From positions 1 to 58,609 of the forward strand of contig CCFG01000015.1 of NCBI GenBank assembly GCA_000752215.1: DNA of 58,609 bases, written 5' to 3'. Below, piece after piece: positions 30,246-39,430 of this stretch (positions are counted from its first letter, which is position 1; every line of letters starts with the position of its first letter). Under the pieces are notes generated by a model. It had not been told where the DNA came from, made no database searches, and saw only the letters and a program-made list of their open reading frames with translations. Source of the DNA: a bacterium MS4 (GTDB lineage: Bacteria > Bacillota > Clostridia > Oscillospirales > Acutalibacteraceae). A program made the position numbers and the translations under genes.

Positions 30246-32210
30246 TTATGATAGGACCGGCGGCTCAGTCTGCCCCGCGGTCCTAAATTCCGCGACCATT
30301 TCTTTCAGCAGCTGCGTTTGGCTCAAAAGCTCCTCGCTGGTCGCCGCGCTTTCCTCCGCTGTCGCCGAATTTGCCTGTGTAGTGTAGGAAATCTGCTTCA
30401 TGCCCTCATTCAGTTCGGTAATGCTTTGGGACTGGCTGTTCAGCGACTCGGACATTTTAGCGATCAGAGCGTTGATACTGTTGGTCTGCTCCACAATCTT
30501 TCCGAATGCAGAGGCAGTCTGCTCAGCATTGCGCATTCCCTGGGAAACCGATTGAATCGTGGTTTCGATCAACTCAGCCGTGCTTTTTGCGGCCTGTGCG
30601 CTCCGGGTCGCCAGCTGCCGGACCTCGTCGGCCACAACGGAGAACCCTTTCCCGGCTTCTCCGGCATGGGACGCTTCTACCGCGGCATTCAGCGCCAGAA
30701 TATTGGTCTGGAAAGCAACGTCGTCAATCATATGGATAATATCCTGAATCTTTTTAGAGGAGGAATCGATGCTTGCCATCGACTGCAGCATCTTCTGCAT
30801 TTCCTGATTTCCCTGATCGGTTTCCGACAGAGCGGCCTGAGCCGTGTTCTGCATGGAAGCGGAATATTCAGCGTTTTCCCGGACATGACGGGAGACGAGC
30901 TCCAGAGAGCTTGTCAGACGTTCCGTGGTGGAAGCCTGCTCGGAAGAATTTTCGGCCAGATTCTGTCCGCCCAGCGCGACCTGCTCCGAACCGGAACGGA
31001 CCTGGTCGGTGGCCTGAGCGATCCCGTCCAGCGTGGTATTGAGGGATTGGACGATTTGCTCCAGCGAGGTCTGGATGGAGACAAAGTCGCCTGTGTATTG
31101 GACCGAGCTTTTGACGGTCAGATTTTTTTCGGCAACCGCGTTGAGCACGTTGGAAATATCCATGATATAGGAGCGAAGGCTGTGAATCGTGTTTTGCAGG
31201 GCCAGCATCAGGCGGGCGCTTTCGTCTTTGCCTTTCACCTGCTGAATGTCCTCCTGAAGGTTTCCCTGCGCCAGCAGTTCAATACGCCGGGTTGCTGAGA
31301 CAATCGGGTCGGTGATCTTTTTGGAAAAGATACCGGTGACGAAAACGGCGGCGAGAATCAGCAGAAGTCCCATGCCGACACAGAGCATCAGGGAATTGCG
31401 CAGATTTTCCTCAACCTGCGTAACCGGCGTGGTAACCGCAACCGACCAGCCCTCGGGTCCGTCAAGCGGAGTATAGCCGACAAGACGCCGCACTCCCTTG
31501 TAGTTGCTGTAGCCGAATCCGGTTTTTCCGGCGATCATCTGACGGTAGATATTGGCAATGGGAAGGTAAGAGGAATCCTTTTCCGCCAGTTTGATATAAT
31601 CCGTCGGGCTTTCAACATTTTTTTGCTCCGGATGAAGCACGGTGTAGCCGCCGCGGTTAATCACAAACGCATATCCGCTTTCCCCGATCTTGATCTGGTC
31701 AAGCGCTTTGCCGAGAGCCTCGTAAGAAAATTCTCCGTACAGTATTTTCCCTGAGTCCGCGATTGGGCTCGCAACCAGAAGCGTTAACTGCTTGGAGCTG
31801 TTCAGCGCGGGGCTGGAGAGAGAAGTTTCGCCTTTCTTCGCTTCCTGAAAAAAGGTCTGCTCCCCGATCTTGTCGTCCCTTTCATTGCTCCCCTGCGCGT
31901 CGGCGATCGCTATGTAATTGAAACCGGCCGCCTTCGCCTCCTCGTCCAGAAGCCGCTTCTGTTCCCCGGAAGCAGTTTGGCCGTCTGTCAGATAACTCTT
32001 TGACGCGGTGATTTTCAATTCGTCGCGGTAGGAATCCAGCACCGAATCGATCCCCTGTTTATACGCCGCTGCCAGATAGGAAGAATTCTGCTGCAGCTGG
32101 GACATCGAACTCTGATAGTAAAGGACGGAAGAAATAAGCGTAAGGGAAAGAATGGTAAGAACAAGTATTAAGGAAATGTAGAGCAAAAGCCTGGTTTTTA
32201 AATGTTTCAT
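30246..32210 (-). CDS. Methyl-accepting chemotaxis protein with dCache sensor
   Basis: A 654-aa chemoreceptor. It has an N-terminal membrane helix ([21 protein letters not shown]), a periplasmic-side dCache domain to about residue 265 ([26 protein letters not shown]), a second membrane helix near 280-300, a HAMP domain, and a long signalling coiled coil. The conserved hairpin tip is near residues 490-520 ([19 protein letters not shown]...[19 protein letters not shown]). The ligand is probably a small molecule such as an amino acid. I start at ATG 32210; the in-frame TTG at 32243 adds residues not typical of a membrane anchor. No che genes are adjacent. Confidence 0.92.
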   Translation of the reverse strand: MKHLKTRLLLYISLILVLTILSLTLISSVLYYQSSMSQLQQNSSYLAAAYKQGIDSVLDSYRDELKITASKSYLTDGQTASGEQKRLLDEEAKAAGFNYIAIADAQGSNERDDKIGEQTFFQEAKKGETSLSSPALNSSKQLTLLVASPIADSGKILYGEFSYEALGKALDQIKIGESGYAFVINRGGYTVLHPEQKNVESPTDYIKLAEKDSSYLPIANIYRQMIAGKTGFGYSNYKGVRRLVGYTPLDGPEGWSVAVTTPVTQVEENLRNSLMLCVGMGLLLILAAVFVTGIFSKKITDPIVSATRRIELLAQGNLQEDIQQVKGKDESARLMLALQNTIHSLRSYIMDISNVLNAVAEKNLTVKSSVQYTGDFVSIQTSLEQIVQSLNTTLDGIAQATDQVRSGSEQVALGGQNLAENSSEQASTTERLTSSLELVSRHVRENAEYSASMQNTAQAALSETDQGNQEMQKMLQSMASIDSSSKKIQDIIHMIDDVAFQTNILALNAAVEASHAGEAGKGFSVVADEVRQLATRSAQAAKSTAELIETTIQSVSQGMRNAEQTASAFGKIVEQTNSINALIAKMSESLNSQSQSITELNEGMKQISYTTQANSATAEESAATSEELLSQTQLLKEMVAEFRTAGQTEPPVLS

Positions 32211-32372
32211 TTGTAAAATTACCCCTAAAAGATGATCATCCAATTAATCTGGATAAATATAGTATAATTTCTTTTATAAATTCTGTAAATAGTCGAAAAA
32301 ACAGATTAAAGCTCTTTTTTGGGAATTGATTTGTTGGATTCCGACGGATTCTCTCTTAAAGAGGCCCGTATC

Positions 32373-32472
32373 TACAGCAATTTCGTTTCAGTTTACGAGA
32401 CAAAACACGTTTCCCCCCGCCGAAGGCGGGGGGAAACGTAAACTTGTTACAGAATCAACTGGAAATGCTGTA
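32373..32472. repeat. ~100-bp palindromic interspersed element, copy B (inverted relative to copy A)
   Basis: Bounded by TACAGC and GCTGTA. Its central stem CGTTTCCCCCCGCC/GGCGGGGGGAAACG has a 3-nt loop. It matches the reverse complement of 2046-2147 along its whole length. It lies between the TetR stop and the chemoreceptor start, where it could also terminate TetR transcription. Confidence 0.8.
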
Positions 32473-32485
32473 GGATGACAGCCGC

Positions 32486-33046
32486 TTACCTGATCTTGGA
32501 AGACATGCTGTAAATAATTTCAGCCATTTCTTTCACGGACCTGCTCAGACCGTTTTTAAGCCAGTACTGTATCAGCCCGATGCTTCCGTTTACGACAAAT
32601 ACGAAATAATCTTCTTTGGTGCTTACGCCCGCATCCGCTGTGGCCGAGGGAGAAATCCCACATTCCTGATAGATCAGGGTGAACAGCTGCTTCTGGAAAT
32701 CGATATCGCCCTGCTCACTCATCAGGACCTGAATATGCTTCCTGTTCTCAGCAAAATATTGGAAGATTCCTTCGAGAACCTCCATCGATTCGTATTTGTC
32801 CGTTTTACCGATCAGATTGGTGAGCGCCTCCTTCACCCAGGAAAGCGTCTCGTCCTCAATTTTACGAAGAAGGTCGTACTGGTCGGTATAATACGCATAG
32901 AAAGTCGTACGGTTGATGTCCGCGTTTTCACACAGCTCTTTAATGGTGATTTTTGTAATCGGCTTTTTCTCCATTAACTCAAACAGGCTGTCCTGCAAAG
33001 TCATGCGCGTATAACGTGTTTTTCGGCTCTCTTTCATTTCCTTCAT
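32486..33046 (-). CDS. TetR-family regulator
   Basis: A 186-aa regulator. The helix-turn-helix is at residues 15-60 (TRMTLQDSLFELMEKKPITKITIKELCENADINRTTFYAYYTDQYDLL). The C-terminal helical domain resembles the DhaS/SczA-like TetR_C subgroup. It faces away from the export operon at 33381, with a 334-bp intergenic region holding a dyad and the operon promoter. It is therefore the likely repressor of that operon; the inducer is unknown. Confidence 0.9.
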   Translation of the reverse strand: MKEMKESRKTRYTRMTLQDSLFELMEKKPITKITIKELCENADINRTTFYAYYTDQYDLLRKIEDETLSWVKEALTNLIGKTDKYESMEVLEGIFQYFAENRKHIQVLMSEQGDIDFQKQLFTLIYQECGISPSATADAGVSTKEDYFVFVVNGSIGLIQYWLKNGLSRSVKEMAEIIYSMSSKIR

Positions 33047-33124
33047 AAAGCGCGTCTCTCCCCCTTAGTCAACAATTGAATGCAATGGATTCTGTTCTGA
33101 AATCAACAGTTGCACGGCATTTTG

Positions 33125-33139
33125 TTGTAAACATTACAA
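33125..33139. promoter_or_regulatory. Candidate TetR operator
   Basis: The perfect dyad TTGTAA-ACA-TTACAA lies 18 bp upstream of the -35 box of the export operon and between the divergent genes. The rest of 33047-33380 shows no ORF. Confidence 0.5.
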
Positions 33140-33157
33140 TCTATAAGCATCTGATGG

Positions 33158-33186
33158 TTGCAAAATAAACACAGTGTCATTATAAT
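33158..33186 (+). promoter_or_regulatory. Promoter of the export operon
   Basis: TTGCAA (33158-33163), a 17-bp spacer and a perfect TATAAT (33181-33186). The transcript would have a leader of roughly 190 nt before the ATPase start. Confidence 0.7.
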
Positions 33187-33380
33187 GAGTTCCTAGCCGA
33201 ATGTCAAGAATCTCAGGAAGAATTTTGGAATATTGCCGGTCGAAACAATCATAATGTGCAAGGGTATGGGATCGGGCGTCTCAACGTCGGGCCATAGAAT
33301 TGCAATGCTCCCACCCGGGTCAGGGTGTAAAGGGGTCCGATATTTTAATAGAAGCAGTTACATAACAAGGGAGACCATTC

Positions 33381-34082
33381 ATGGATTTTATTACATTTGA
33401 AAACGTGGAACGGGAATATCACGTCGGAGACGCCGTTATCATGGCGGTGGACGGCGTCAGCTTCAGCCTTGGCAGCGGCACGTTCAACGTGGTGCTCGGA
33501 CAGAGCGGCGCGGGAAAAACCACGGTGCTCAACATGCTGGGCGGCATGGATTCGCCGACTGCCGGCAGGATCATTGTCAACGGAAACGAGGTCTCCGGTA
33601 TGTCGGAGCAGGAGCTTACCGACTACCGCCGCACGCAGATCGGTTTTGTATTCCAGTTTTACAATCTGGTCCCGAATCTGACGGCACTGGAAAATGTGCA
33701 GCTTGCCGAGGAAATCTGTACCGACCCGCTTGACGCCCGGGAAATGCTGCGGCGCGTCGGCCTTGAAAAGAGGATGGACAATTTCCCCAGCCAGATGTCG
33801 GGCGGCGAGCAGCAGCGCGTCTCCATCGCGCGGGCGTTGGCCAAGAACCCGCAGATCGTGCTGTGTGACGAACCGACCGGCGCGCTGGATTCCGAGACGG
33901 GGCGCAAAGTTCTGCGGCTCATCCGCGACGTCGCGAACGACCTTGGCAAGACGGTAATCATTGTCACACACAACGCACCGATTTCTGAGATGGCTCAGAC
34001 GGTGCTGCATATGAGGGACGGAAAAATCGCCGAAATGGAGTTCCACGAGCACCCCAAAGACGTGGAGGAAATCCTATGGTGA
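33381..34082 (+). CDS. MacB/LolD-type ABC transporter ATP-binding protein
   Basis: A 233-aa ATPase. Walker A is GQSGAGKTT, the Q-loop is FVFQFYNLVPNLTALENV, the signature is MSGGEQQR, Walker B is IVLCDEPTGALDS, and the H-loop is IIVTHN. The EPTGALD form and FYNLVPNLT are typical of ATPases serving FtsX-like permeases. AAGGGAG precedes the ATG. It overlaps the permease gene by 7 bp and is the first gene of a four-gene export operon. Confidence 0.93.
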   Translation: MDFITFENVEREYHVGDAVIMAVDGVSFSLGSGTFNVVLGQSGAGKTTVLNMLGGMDSPTAGRIIVNGNEVSGMSEQELTDYRRTQIGFVFQFYNLVPNLTALENVQLAEEICTDPLDAREMLRRVGLEKRMDNFPSQMSGGEQQRVSIARALAKNPQIVLCDEPTGALDSETGRKVLRLIRDVANDLGKTVIIVTHNAPISEMAQTVLHMRDGKIAEMEFHEHPKDVEEILW

Positions 34083-36391
34083 AGGGTGCCCTGTTCAGGA
34101 AATCCCTGCGCGATATGCAAAAGTCGAAATCGCAGTTCCTGTCCATCTTTATCATGGCGACTCTGGCCGTCTCCATTATGACGGGCCTTGACAGCATCTG
34201 GTTCACCGTCCAGAATCACGCGGACGCCATGTACCGTGCGGCCAACCTGTCGGACCTTTGGGTGACCGTGCAGAATCCCTCGGAACAGCAGCTCTGGGGC
34301 ATCCGTCAGATCGGCGGGGTAACGCAGGTGGAGAAACGCTTTTCCGCCGACGCCGACACGGACCTGCCCGGCGGACCCACCCTCCACGTCTATGCGCTGA
34401 ATGACCGCAGTACCCTCGACCAGCCGGAGCTACAGGAGGGAAAGTTTGCCAAAAGCGGCGGCGGGGCGGTGCTGGACAGCGGGTTTGCAAAGGCACACGG
34501 CCTGAAAGTCGGCGATACGGTTTCCATCAAGCTAAACGGCGTCTGGCTGCGCCTTTCCATTGACGGGCTGGCGCTGAGCAGCGAACAGGTCCACGCCGTC
34601 AAAAACTCCGCCACCCTGGTACCGGACCCGGCCACCTATGGTTTCGTGGTAGTCCATACCGGCGTGCTGGAAAGCGTGTACGGACAGAAGGTCTACAACC
34701 AGATCAGCGTAAAAACCAAGCCGGGCACCGACCTTACACAGGTGGTGCAACAGGCGGACGCGGAGATCGGCAGGGAGCTGATCGGCATTACTCTGCAGAA
34801 AGACAGCAGCAGCGTCAGCAGTGTAAACGGCCGGATCCAGCAGTTCAAAACGCTCTCCATTGTATTTCCCCTTTTGTTTTTCCTGGTGACGGCGCTGATT
34901 ACGCAGAGCACGATGATGCGGCTGGTGGAAAATCAGCGCGCGCAAATCGGGGTCCTGAAAGCACTGGGGTACAGCAAGCGGAGCATTCTCTGGCACTACA
35001 CCTCCTACGGGGTCATGGTCGGCGTGCTCGGCTCCGTGTTCGGCCTTCTGCTCGGCCCGAACGCGTTCGGACGGATTCTGGTTCCGCAGCTGAAGCTGGC
35101 GTTCAGCGACTATAAGCTCAGCATCAATTTCGGACACTTCGTTTTTGTCTTTCTTCTGATTCTGCTTTGTACGGGCGGCGTTTCGTTTTACGCCTGCTGG
35201 AAGCTTCAGGGGGACACCCCCGCGGTGCTTCTCCGGGAAAAACCGCCGAAAAAAGGCGACCACATCTTTCTGGAAGCTCTCCCCTCCCTCTGGCGGAAAA
35301 TGAAGTTCAGCAGCAAGCTGATTGCGCGGAACACCGTGAAGAATAAAATCCGTCTTCTGATGAGCATCATCGGCGTCATGGGCTGCACCGGCGTGATCAT
35401 CTCGGCGCTGACCATTAAAAGTACGCTTTCCGGGATCACCGACCAGATGTACGGGACGACATTCACTTATGACCAAAAAATCATTCTGGATACGAAAAAG
35501 GCCGACTCCCGCTACCTCAGCAATCTGGACCTGGACGGCGTCACACAGCAGGCGGAGGAATCCGCCCTTGAGGTGGTATACCCGAACGGCGAGCAGAAAA
35601 TGGAGCCGGTCACCATCACCCCAAAGGACAGCCCGCTGATTCATATGCAGGATGTCGCCGGGAACCCGATTTCCCTGCCGGAAAACGGGATTCTCATGAC
35701 CCGCAAGCTGTGCAAATCACTGGGGGTAGAGGCCGGGGACATCGTCCGGATCAAGCGCACGAACAACGGCTATGTTTCCGTACCGATCGTTCAGGTCGCC
35801 TATCTTGCCTCAGGTCAGGGAATTTATATGACAGACACCTACTGGGAATCCCTTGGGGAGACCTTCAAGCCGACGGCACTGCTCGTCAAATGGAACGGTA
35901 CGCCGGATGAGAAATTCCTTGCCAGCGACGCGGTAGCGGACTCCGCGACACGCGAAAGCCAGCAGTCCAGCCTGTCCTCCAGCATGCAGGTGGTAAACCT
36001 CGCGGTGATCATGATGATCGTTATGGGCGCGTCGCTGGCCTTTGTGGTGCTGTACAACACCAGTATCCTGAATTTCGTCGAGCGGGTCCGGGACCTTGCG
36101 ACCCTGCGGGTACTCGGCTTCCGCCACCGGGAAATCCGGAATCTGGTGCTGATCGAAAATTATTTTTCCGTACTGCTCGGAATGCTGGCCGGCATCCCCA
36201 TTGGAAGGTTCATCTCCTGGATTATCGCCAGCAGCCTGGACGAACGGCTGGACCTTCTGGGCAACATCACGCTGCCGGACGTGCTGATTGCCGGAGTGAC
36301 AACCCTGTGCTTCGCCTGGATCATCAACAACGTCGTAGCCCGGAAAATGAAACAGATCGACATGCTTGAAGCGCTGAAAAGCGTCGAATAA
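34076..36391 (+). CDS. FtsX/MacB-type ABC permease, duplicated form
   Basis: A 771-aa permease built of two halves. A helix at the N-terminus precedes an extracytoplasmic domain (about 45-255), then three helices (LSIVFPLLFFLVTALITQSTMM onward) with the FtsX motif LKALGYSKRSILWHY. A second half follows with a helix near 425-445, another outer domain, and three C-terminal helices with LATLRVLGFRHREIRNLVLIENY. Such proteins act as mechanical exporters or lipoprotein/peptide movers rather than filling a channel. It is coupled to the ATPase and adaptor genes. Confidence 0.9.
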   Translation: MVKGALFRKSLRDMQKSKSQFLSIFIMATLAVSIMTGLDSIWFTVQNHADAMYRAANLSDLWVTVQNPSEQQLWGIRQIGGVTQVEKRFSADADTDLPGGPTLHVYALNDRSTLDQPELQEGKFAKSGGGAVLDSGFAKAHGLKVGDTVSIKLNGVWLRLSIDGLALSSEQVHAVKNSATLVPDPATYGFVVVHTGVLESVYGQKVYNQISVKTKPGTDLTQVVQQADAEIGRELIGITLQKDSSSVSSVNGRIQQFKTLSIVFPLLFFLVTALITQSTMMRLVENQRAQIGVLKALGYSKRSILWHYTSYGVMVGVLGSVFGLLLGPNAFGRILVPQLKLAFSDYKLSINFGHFVFVFLLILLCTGGVSFYACWKLQGDTPAVLLREKPPKKGDHIFLEALPSLWRKMKFSSKLIARNTVKNKIRLLMSIIGVMGCTGVIISALTIKSTLSGITDQMYGTTFTYDQKIILDTKKADSRYLSNLDLDGVTQQAEESALEVVYPNGEQKMEPVTITPKDSPLIHMQDVAGNPISLPENGILMTRKLCKSLGVEAGDIVRIKRTNNGYVSVPIVQVAYLASGQGIYMTDTYWESLGETFKPTALLVKWNGTPDEKFLASDAVADSATRESQQSSLSSSMQVVNLAVIMMIVMGASLAFVVLYNTSILNFVERVRDLATLRVLGFRHREIRNLVLIENYFSVLLGMLAGIPIGRFISWIIASSLDERLDLLGNITLPDVLIAGVTTLCFAWIINNVVARKMKQIDMLEALKSVE

Positions 36392-36409
36392 AAACAGATG
36401 GAGGAACCC

Positions 36410-37579
36410 ATGAAGGATTGGCTTCTACCAGTGAAGGACTGGATTTTATCTCATAAAAAAACGGCGTTGGCCGGGGCGTGCGCACTCGCCGCACTCTTCG
36501 TCGTACTCGGAATCTTTTTTCACCAGAAAAGCGCCCCCGCGGCTCCGCAGAAGACGGATTCCGCGGCTTCGGCAAATCAGTCCGGAGAGATCGACGCGTG
36601 GGGCGAGGTGAAATACACCCGCATGGAGGACATCAGCGTCGACTTCCCGTCGATCGTGACGGATGTACTGGTGAAGGAGGGCGAGCGGGTCACGCTTGGC
36701 CAGCCGCTCGTAACGCTGGACCTTTCCGAATACAGCGGGAACGTCGAAAAGCTGAAACAGCAGCTTGCCGCGAACCAGGCGGCGCTGCCCGCCGCCGCGC
36801 AGGACACCGCCGCTCTGGAGGCCGACATTGCCCAGACACAGAGCCAAATCGCGCGCAAGACAACGGAATATAATAAGGGCACGAGCCCCGATTTGGCGCT
36901 CGCCCAAACACAGCTCGACGCCGCGAAGCGCAATCTCTCGAACTACCAGGCGCTCTACAACGCGGGCGGAGCCTCAAAGGAAACGCTGAACCAGTATAAG
37001 GACGCTGTGACCCAGGCCACAGAAACCCTGAAAAAAACCAAAAACGCCCTGAAAGACGAGCTTGACCAGCTGAACGTCTCGCTCAAATCCAAGCAGGCGC
37101 AGCTCGCCCAGCTAAAGCTCGGCAACACCGCGAACACCGTAAAGCAGCAGGGCGGCGTCTCCGCCGCACAGGTGGATTTGGACGCCATGACGGCCAAAAC
37201 CGCAAAAACCTATCTCAAGGGGAACCAGATCATCTCCGATATCAAAAACGGGATCGTACAGAATATCACAGTCAGCAACGCGGCCCATCTGGGCGTGCAG
37301 GGCGCACCGACCAAGGTGCTCCAGATCATCGACGCGGACTCCATCACCATCAGCGCGGAGGTCGACGAAGAATTTATCGGCAGCATAAAGGTCGGCGAAA
37401 CCGTCAGGATCGTGCCGACTTCGGCTCCGGACGCCTCGCTTACCGGCACGGTTACGCAGATTCCCGACCTGGCCGTGGAGAAGGACGGCAAGCGCGTCGT
37501 GCGCGTTCTGGTAAAACCCGACGACCCGAACGGTCTGCTGAAACCGGGTTATACGGCGGATGTTTATTTCTCAAAATAA
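36410..37579 (+). CDS. HlyD/RND-type adaptor (efflux periplasmic adaptor-like) protein
   Basis: A 389-aa protein with one N-terminal membrane anchor (residues about 20-40) and a lipoyl-like half (VKYTRMEDISVDFPSIVTDVLVKEGERVTLGQPLVTLD). A long alpha-hairpin at about 100-240 and a beta-barrel part with AHLGVQGAPTKVLQIIDAD and VRVLVKPDD complete it. This is the layout of MacA/HlyD adaptors. ATG 36410 is chosen because GGAGG lies 5 nt upstream; the ATG at 36398 has no site. It follows the permease by 18 bp. In a monoderm cell it may simply bridge the permease to the wall side. Confidence 0.88.
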   Translation: MKDWLLPVKDWILSHKKTALAGACALAALFVVLGIFFHQKSAPAAPQKTDSAASANQSGEIDAWGEVKYTRMEDISVDFPSIVTDVLVKEGERVTLGQPLVTLDLSEYSGNVEKLKQQLAANQAALPAAAQDTAALEADIAQTQSQIARKTTEYNKGTSPDLALAQTQLDAAKRNLSNYQALYNAGGASKETLNQYKDAVTQATETLKKTKNALKDELDQLNVSLKSKQAQLAQLKLGNTANTVKQQGGVSAAQVDLDAMTAKTAKTYLKGNQIISDIKNGIVQNITVSNAAHLGVQGAPTKVLQIIDADSITISAEVDEEFIGSIKVGETVRIVPTSAPDASLTGTVTQIPDLAVEKDGKRVVRVLVKPDDPNGLLKPGYTADVYFSK

Positions 37580-37649
37580 AGATTCCCGGAATGATTTTTT
37601 TCACAGCGATCAGACAAGAAAAAGTTTTATTACAAAGGGAGAAAACCTT

Positions 37650-38882
37650 ATGAACTTTCAAAAAATCACCGCAGGGCTGCTGTCCGTTCTTCTTCTGGCC
37701 GGGGCCCCGGTTCCCGCGTTCGCCGATACGGCTTCCAGCCCGGTCACAGCCGCTCCCCAGATCGTAAATGTAAATTACGCAGACATCGAGTTTCTCGTGC
37801 GCTCGGGTAATCAGACCATCCGCGCAAACGAAAAAACGCTGGACAGTCTGAACAGCAACGATGCGGCCGAACAGAAGCAGCAGGAGCTCGCCGCCAGCCG
37901 CGCTTCCCTGCAAAGCGTAAGCGACCAGCTCCAAAGCGCTTACAATGCCGTCGCCGCTCTGTCCTCCTCGCCGGAGCGGCAGGCCATAGCCTCATCGCTA
38001 CAGGGCAGTCTCGCGTCAATCGCAGCGATCCGCTCGATTTTGAGCGCCCAAAGCGATCAGCTCGACGTGAGCGAGGACACCATCGACCAGACCGAGCTGC
38101 AGATGGACGACGCCGCCGATCAGATCGTCGTGGCGGCGCAAAAGCTTTATGTGACGTTTCACTACCTGAACGCCGAGCGTAATCAATTGCTCAAGCAGCA
38201 GCAGGCACTGGACGACACGCTGAAAATCACGCAGCTGAAAGCAGACCTCGGCCTCATTACGCAGACCGACCTGCTCAACGCCCAACAGCAGAAAAACACA
38301 TTGGCAGATACCCTCACCGCTCTGGCGAACCAGATGCGGACGGTAAAAAACAATCTTCAGGTACTTCTGGGATATTCGTTCGATTACGACCTCTCGATTT
38401 CTTCCGCACCGTCGCCGGTTGCAAACTTCTCCGCCGCAGTGAATGAGGCTACCGACCGGCAGACGGCACAGGACGCAAACTGGACGCTGAAAGAAAAGAA
38501 GCTGGCGAAAGAAATCGCAGACGACAACAAGGATTCCGACCTGGATTCAACGGTGGACGACTATCGCGCGGCGTCGCTGAATTACGGCCTTGCGCTGAAC
38601 ACATTCAACGCTTCCTTCCAGCAGGTATACAACGATGTGGCGGAAAAGCAGGGCCGCCTTACCTCGGCGCAGACTGCTTACGACGCGAAAGCAAAAGCGC
38701 TCGACACCGTAAAGCTGCAGAATTCGCTGGGGGTCGCCTCGGCACTCGAACTGAAAAACGCGCAGACGGACCTGGACAGCGCACAGACCGCGCTCGATCA
38801 GGCAAAGCTCAACCTTTTTTCTTCCCAGGAGCAGTACCGCTGGGCGCTTCGGGGCGTGATCAGCACATCCACACAGGAATAG
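37650..38882 (+). CDS. TolC-family-like secreted coiled-coil protein
   Basis: A 410-aa protein with a clear signal peptide (MNFQKITAGLLSVLLLAG...FADT). Two long coiled-coil regions follow with TolC-like repeats. AQKLYVTFHYLNAERNQLLKQQQ and LGLITQTDLLNAQQQKNTL occur in the first half, and LGVASALELKNAQTDLDSAQTALDQAKLNL in the second. This two-fold pattern is that of TolC outer-membrane efflux proteins, yet nothing else in the window suggests an outer membrane. It is the last gene of the export operon, with a terminator 86 bp after the stop. It could be a wall-spanning or extracellular tube or a scaffold. The family is recognised; the function is not known. Confidence 0.82.
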   Translation: MNFQKITAGLLSVLLLAGAPVPAFADTASSPVTAAPQIVNVNYADIEFLVRSGNQTIRANEKTLDSLNSNDAAEQKQQELAASRASLQSVSDQLQSAYNAVAALSSSPERQAIASSLQGSLASIAAIRSILSAQSDQLDVSEDTIDQTELQMDDAADQIVVAAQKLYVTFHYLNAERNQLLKQQQALDDTLKITQLKADLGLITQTDLLNAQQQKNTLADTLTALANQMRTVKNNLQVLLGYSFDYDLSISSAPSPVANFSAAVNEATDRQTAQDANWTLKEKKLAKEIADDNKDSDLDSTVDDYRAASLNYGLALNTFNASFQQVYNDVAEKQGRLTSAQTAYDAKAKALDTVKLQNSLGVASALELKNAQTDLDSAQTALDQAKLNLFSSQEQYRWALRGVISTSTQE

Positions 38883-38968
38883 TCCTCCGCGCAGGGGTGA
38901 CGGTTCCACATATCCGGAGCCCGCTCAAAACAGCCGACAGTGGATTTTCAACATAAATAAGATTACAG

Positions 38969-39007
38969 AAGCCCGTCATCCTGATTACATAGGGATGACG
39001 GGCTTTT
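38969..39007 (+). terminator. Terminator of the export operon
   Basis: A 13-bp perfect stem AAGCCCGTCATCC/GGATGACGGGCTT has an 11-nt loop and ends in TTTTC. Confidence 0.88.
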
Positions 39008-39053
39008 CATGAAACGCTTCCATTGTAAACGATAGTGACCGGGAAGCCTTGCA

Positions 39054-39329
39054 TCATTTTGACCGGTTGGACTGATATGCTTTATCTTTCCAATACCACC
39101 ACTTTAATTTCTCCGGCTCCCGTATCTCATTTTCGGCATAATAAACCACTAATCGAAATACGTAAAGCTGGCACCGATCTTCCTGAAAGCCCTTGTATCG
39201 GCAGTCTTTCCAGTATATCTCCTCCGGGTTCTGACCGACCAGAGAGGCAATGCTGCCGTACCCTATATTGAGCAAATCCTGTTCAATATTTTTTCCCACG
39301 CCGGGAATTTCTCTTAGATCACTTTTCAT
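39054..39329 (-). CDS. Cdd1-like helix-hairpin-helix protein (pathogenicity locus family)
   Basis: A 91-aa protein matching the Cdd1/pathogenicity-locus family. It has a helix-hairpin-helix start (LREIPGVGKNIEQDLLNIGYGSIASLVGQNPEEIY), then YKGFQEDRCQLYVFRLVVYYAE and a Trp-rich end. The HhH motif suggests non-specific DNA binding. Despite the name, members are widespread in harmless bacteria and have no known role. It is single-gene, divergent from the DUF4317 gene. Confidence 0.85.
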   Translation of the reverse strand: MKSDLREIPGVGKNIEQDLLNIGYGSIASLVGQNPEEIYWKDCRYKGFQEDRCQLYVFRLVVYYAENEIREPEKLKWWYWKDKAYQSNRSK

Positions 39330-39430
39330 AATTAACCCCCTATTCTTAGGATGACAACCACATTCCTCCGTGATATAATTAAAAATACGTGACTGGAACC
39401 AAATTACATATAGAATTGAACGAGGATGCT

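Noticed and set aside
30370-30385. GTGTAG repeats resembling the start of the candidate guide
   Set aside because: Only six bases match, inside a coding region; expected by chance.
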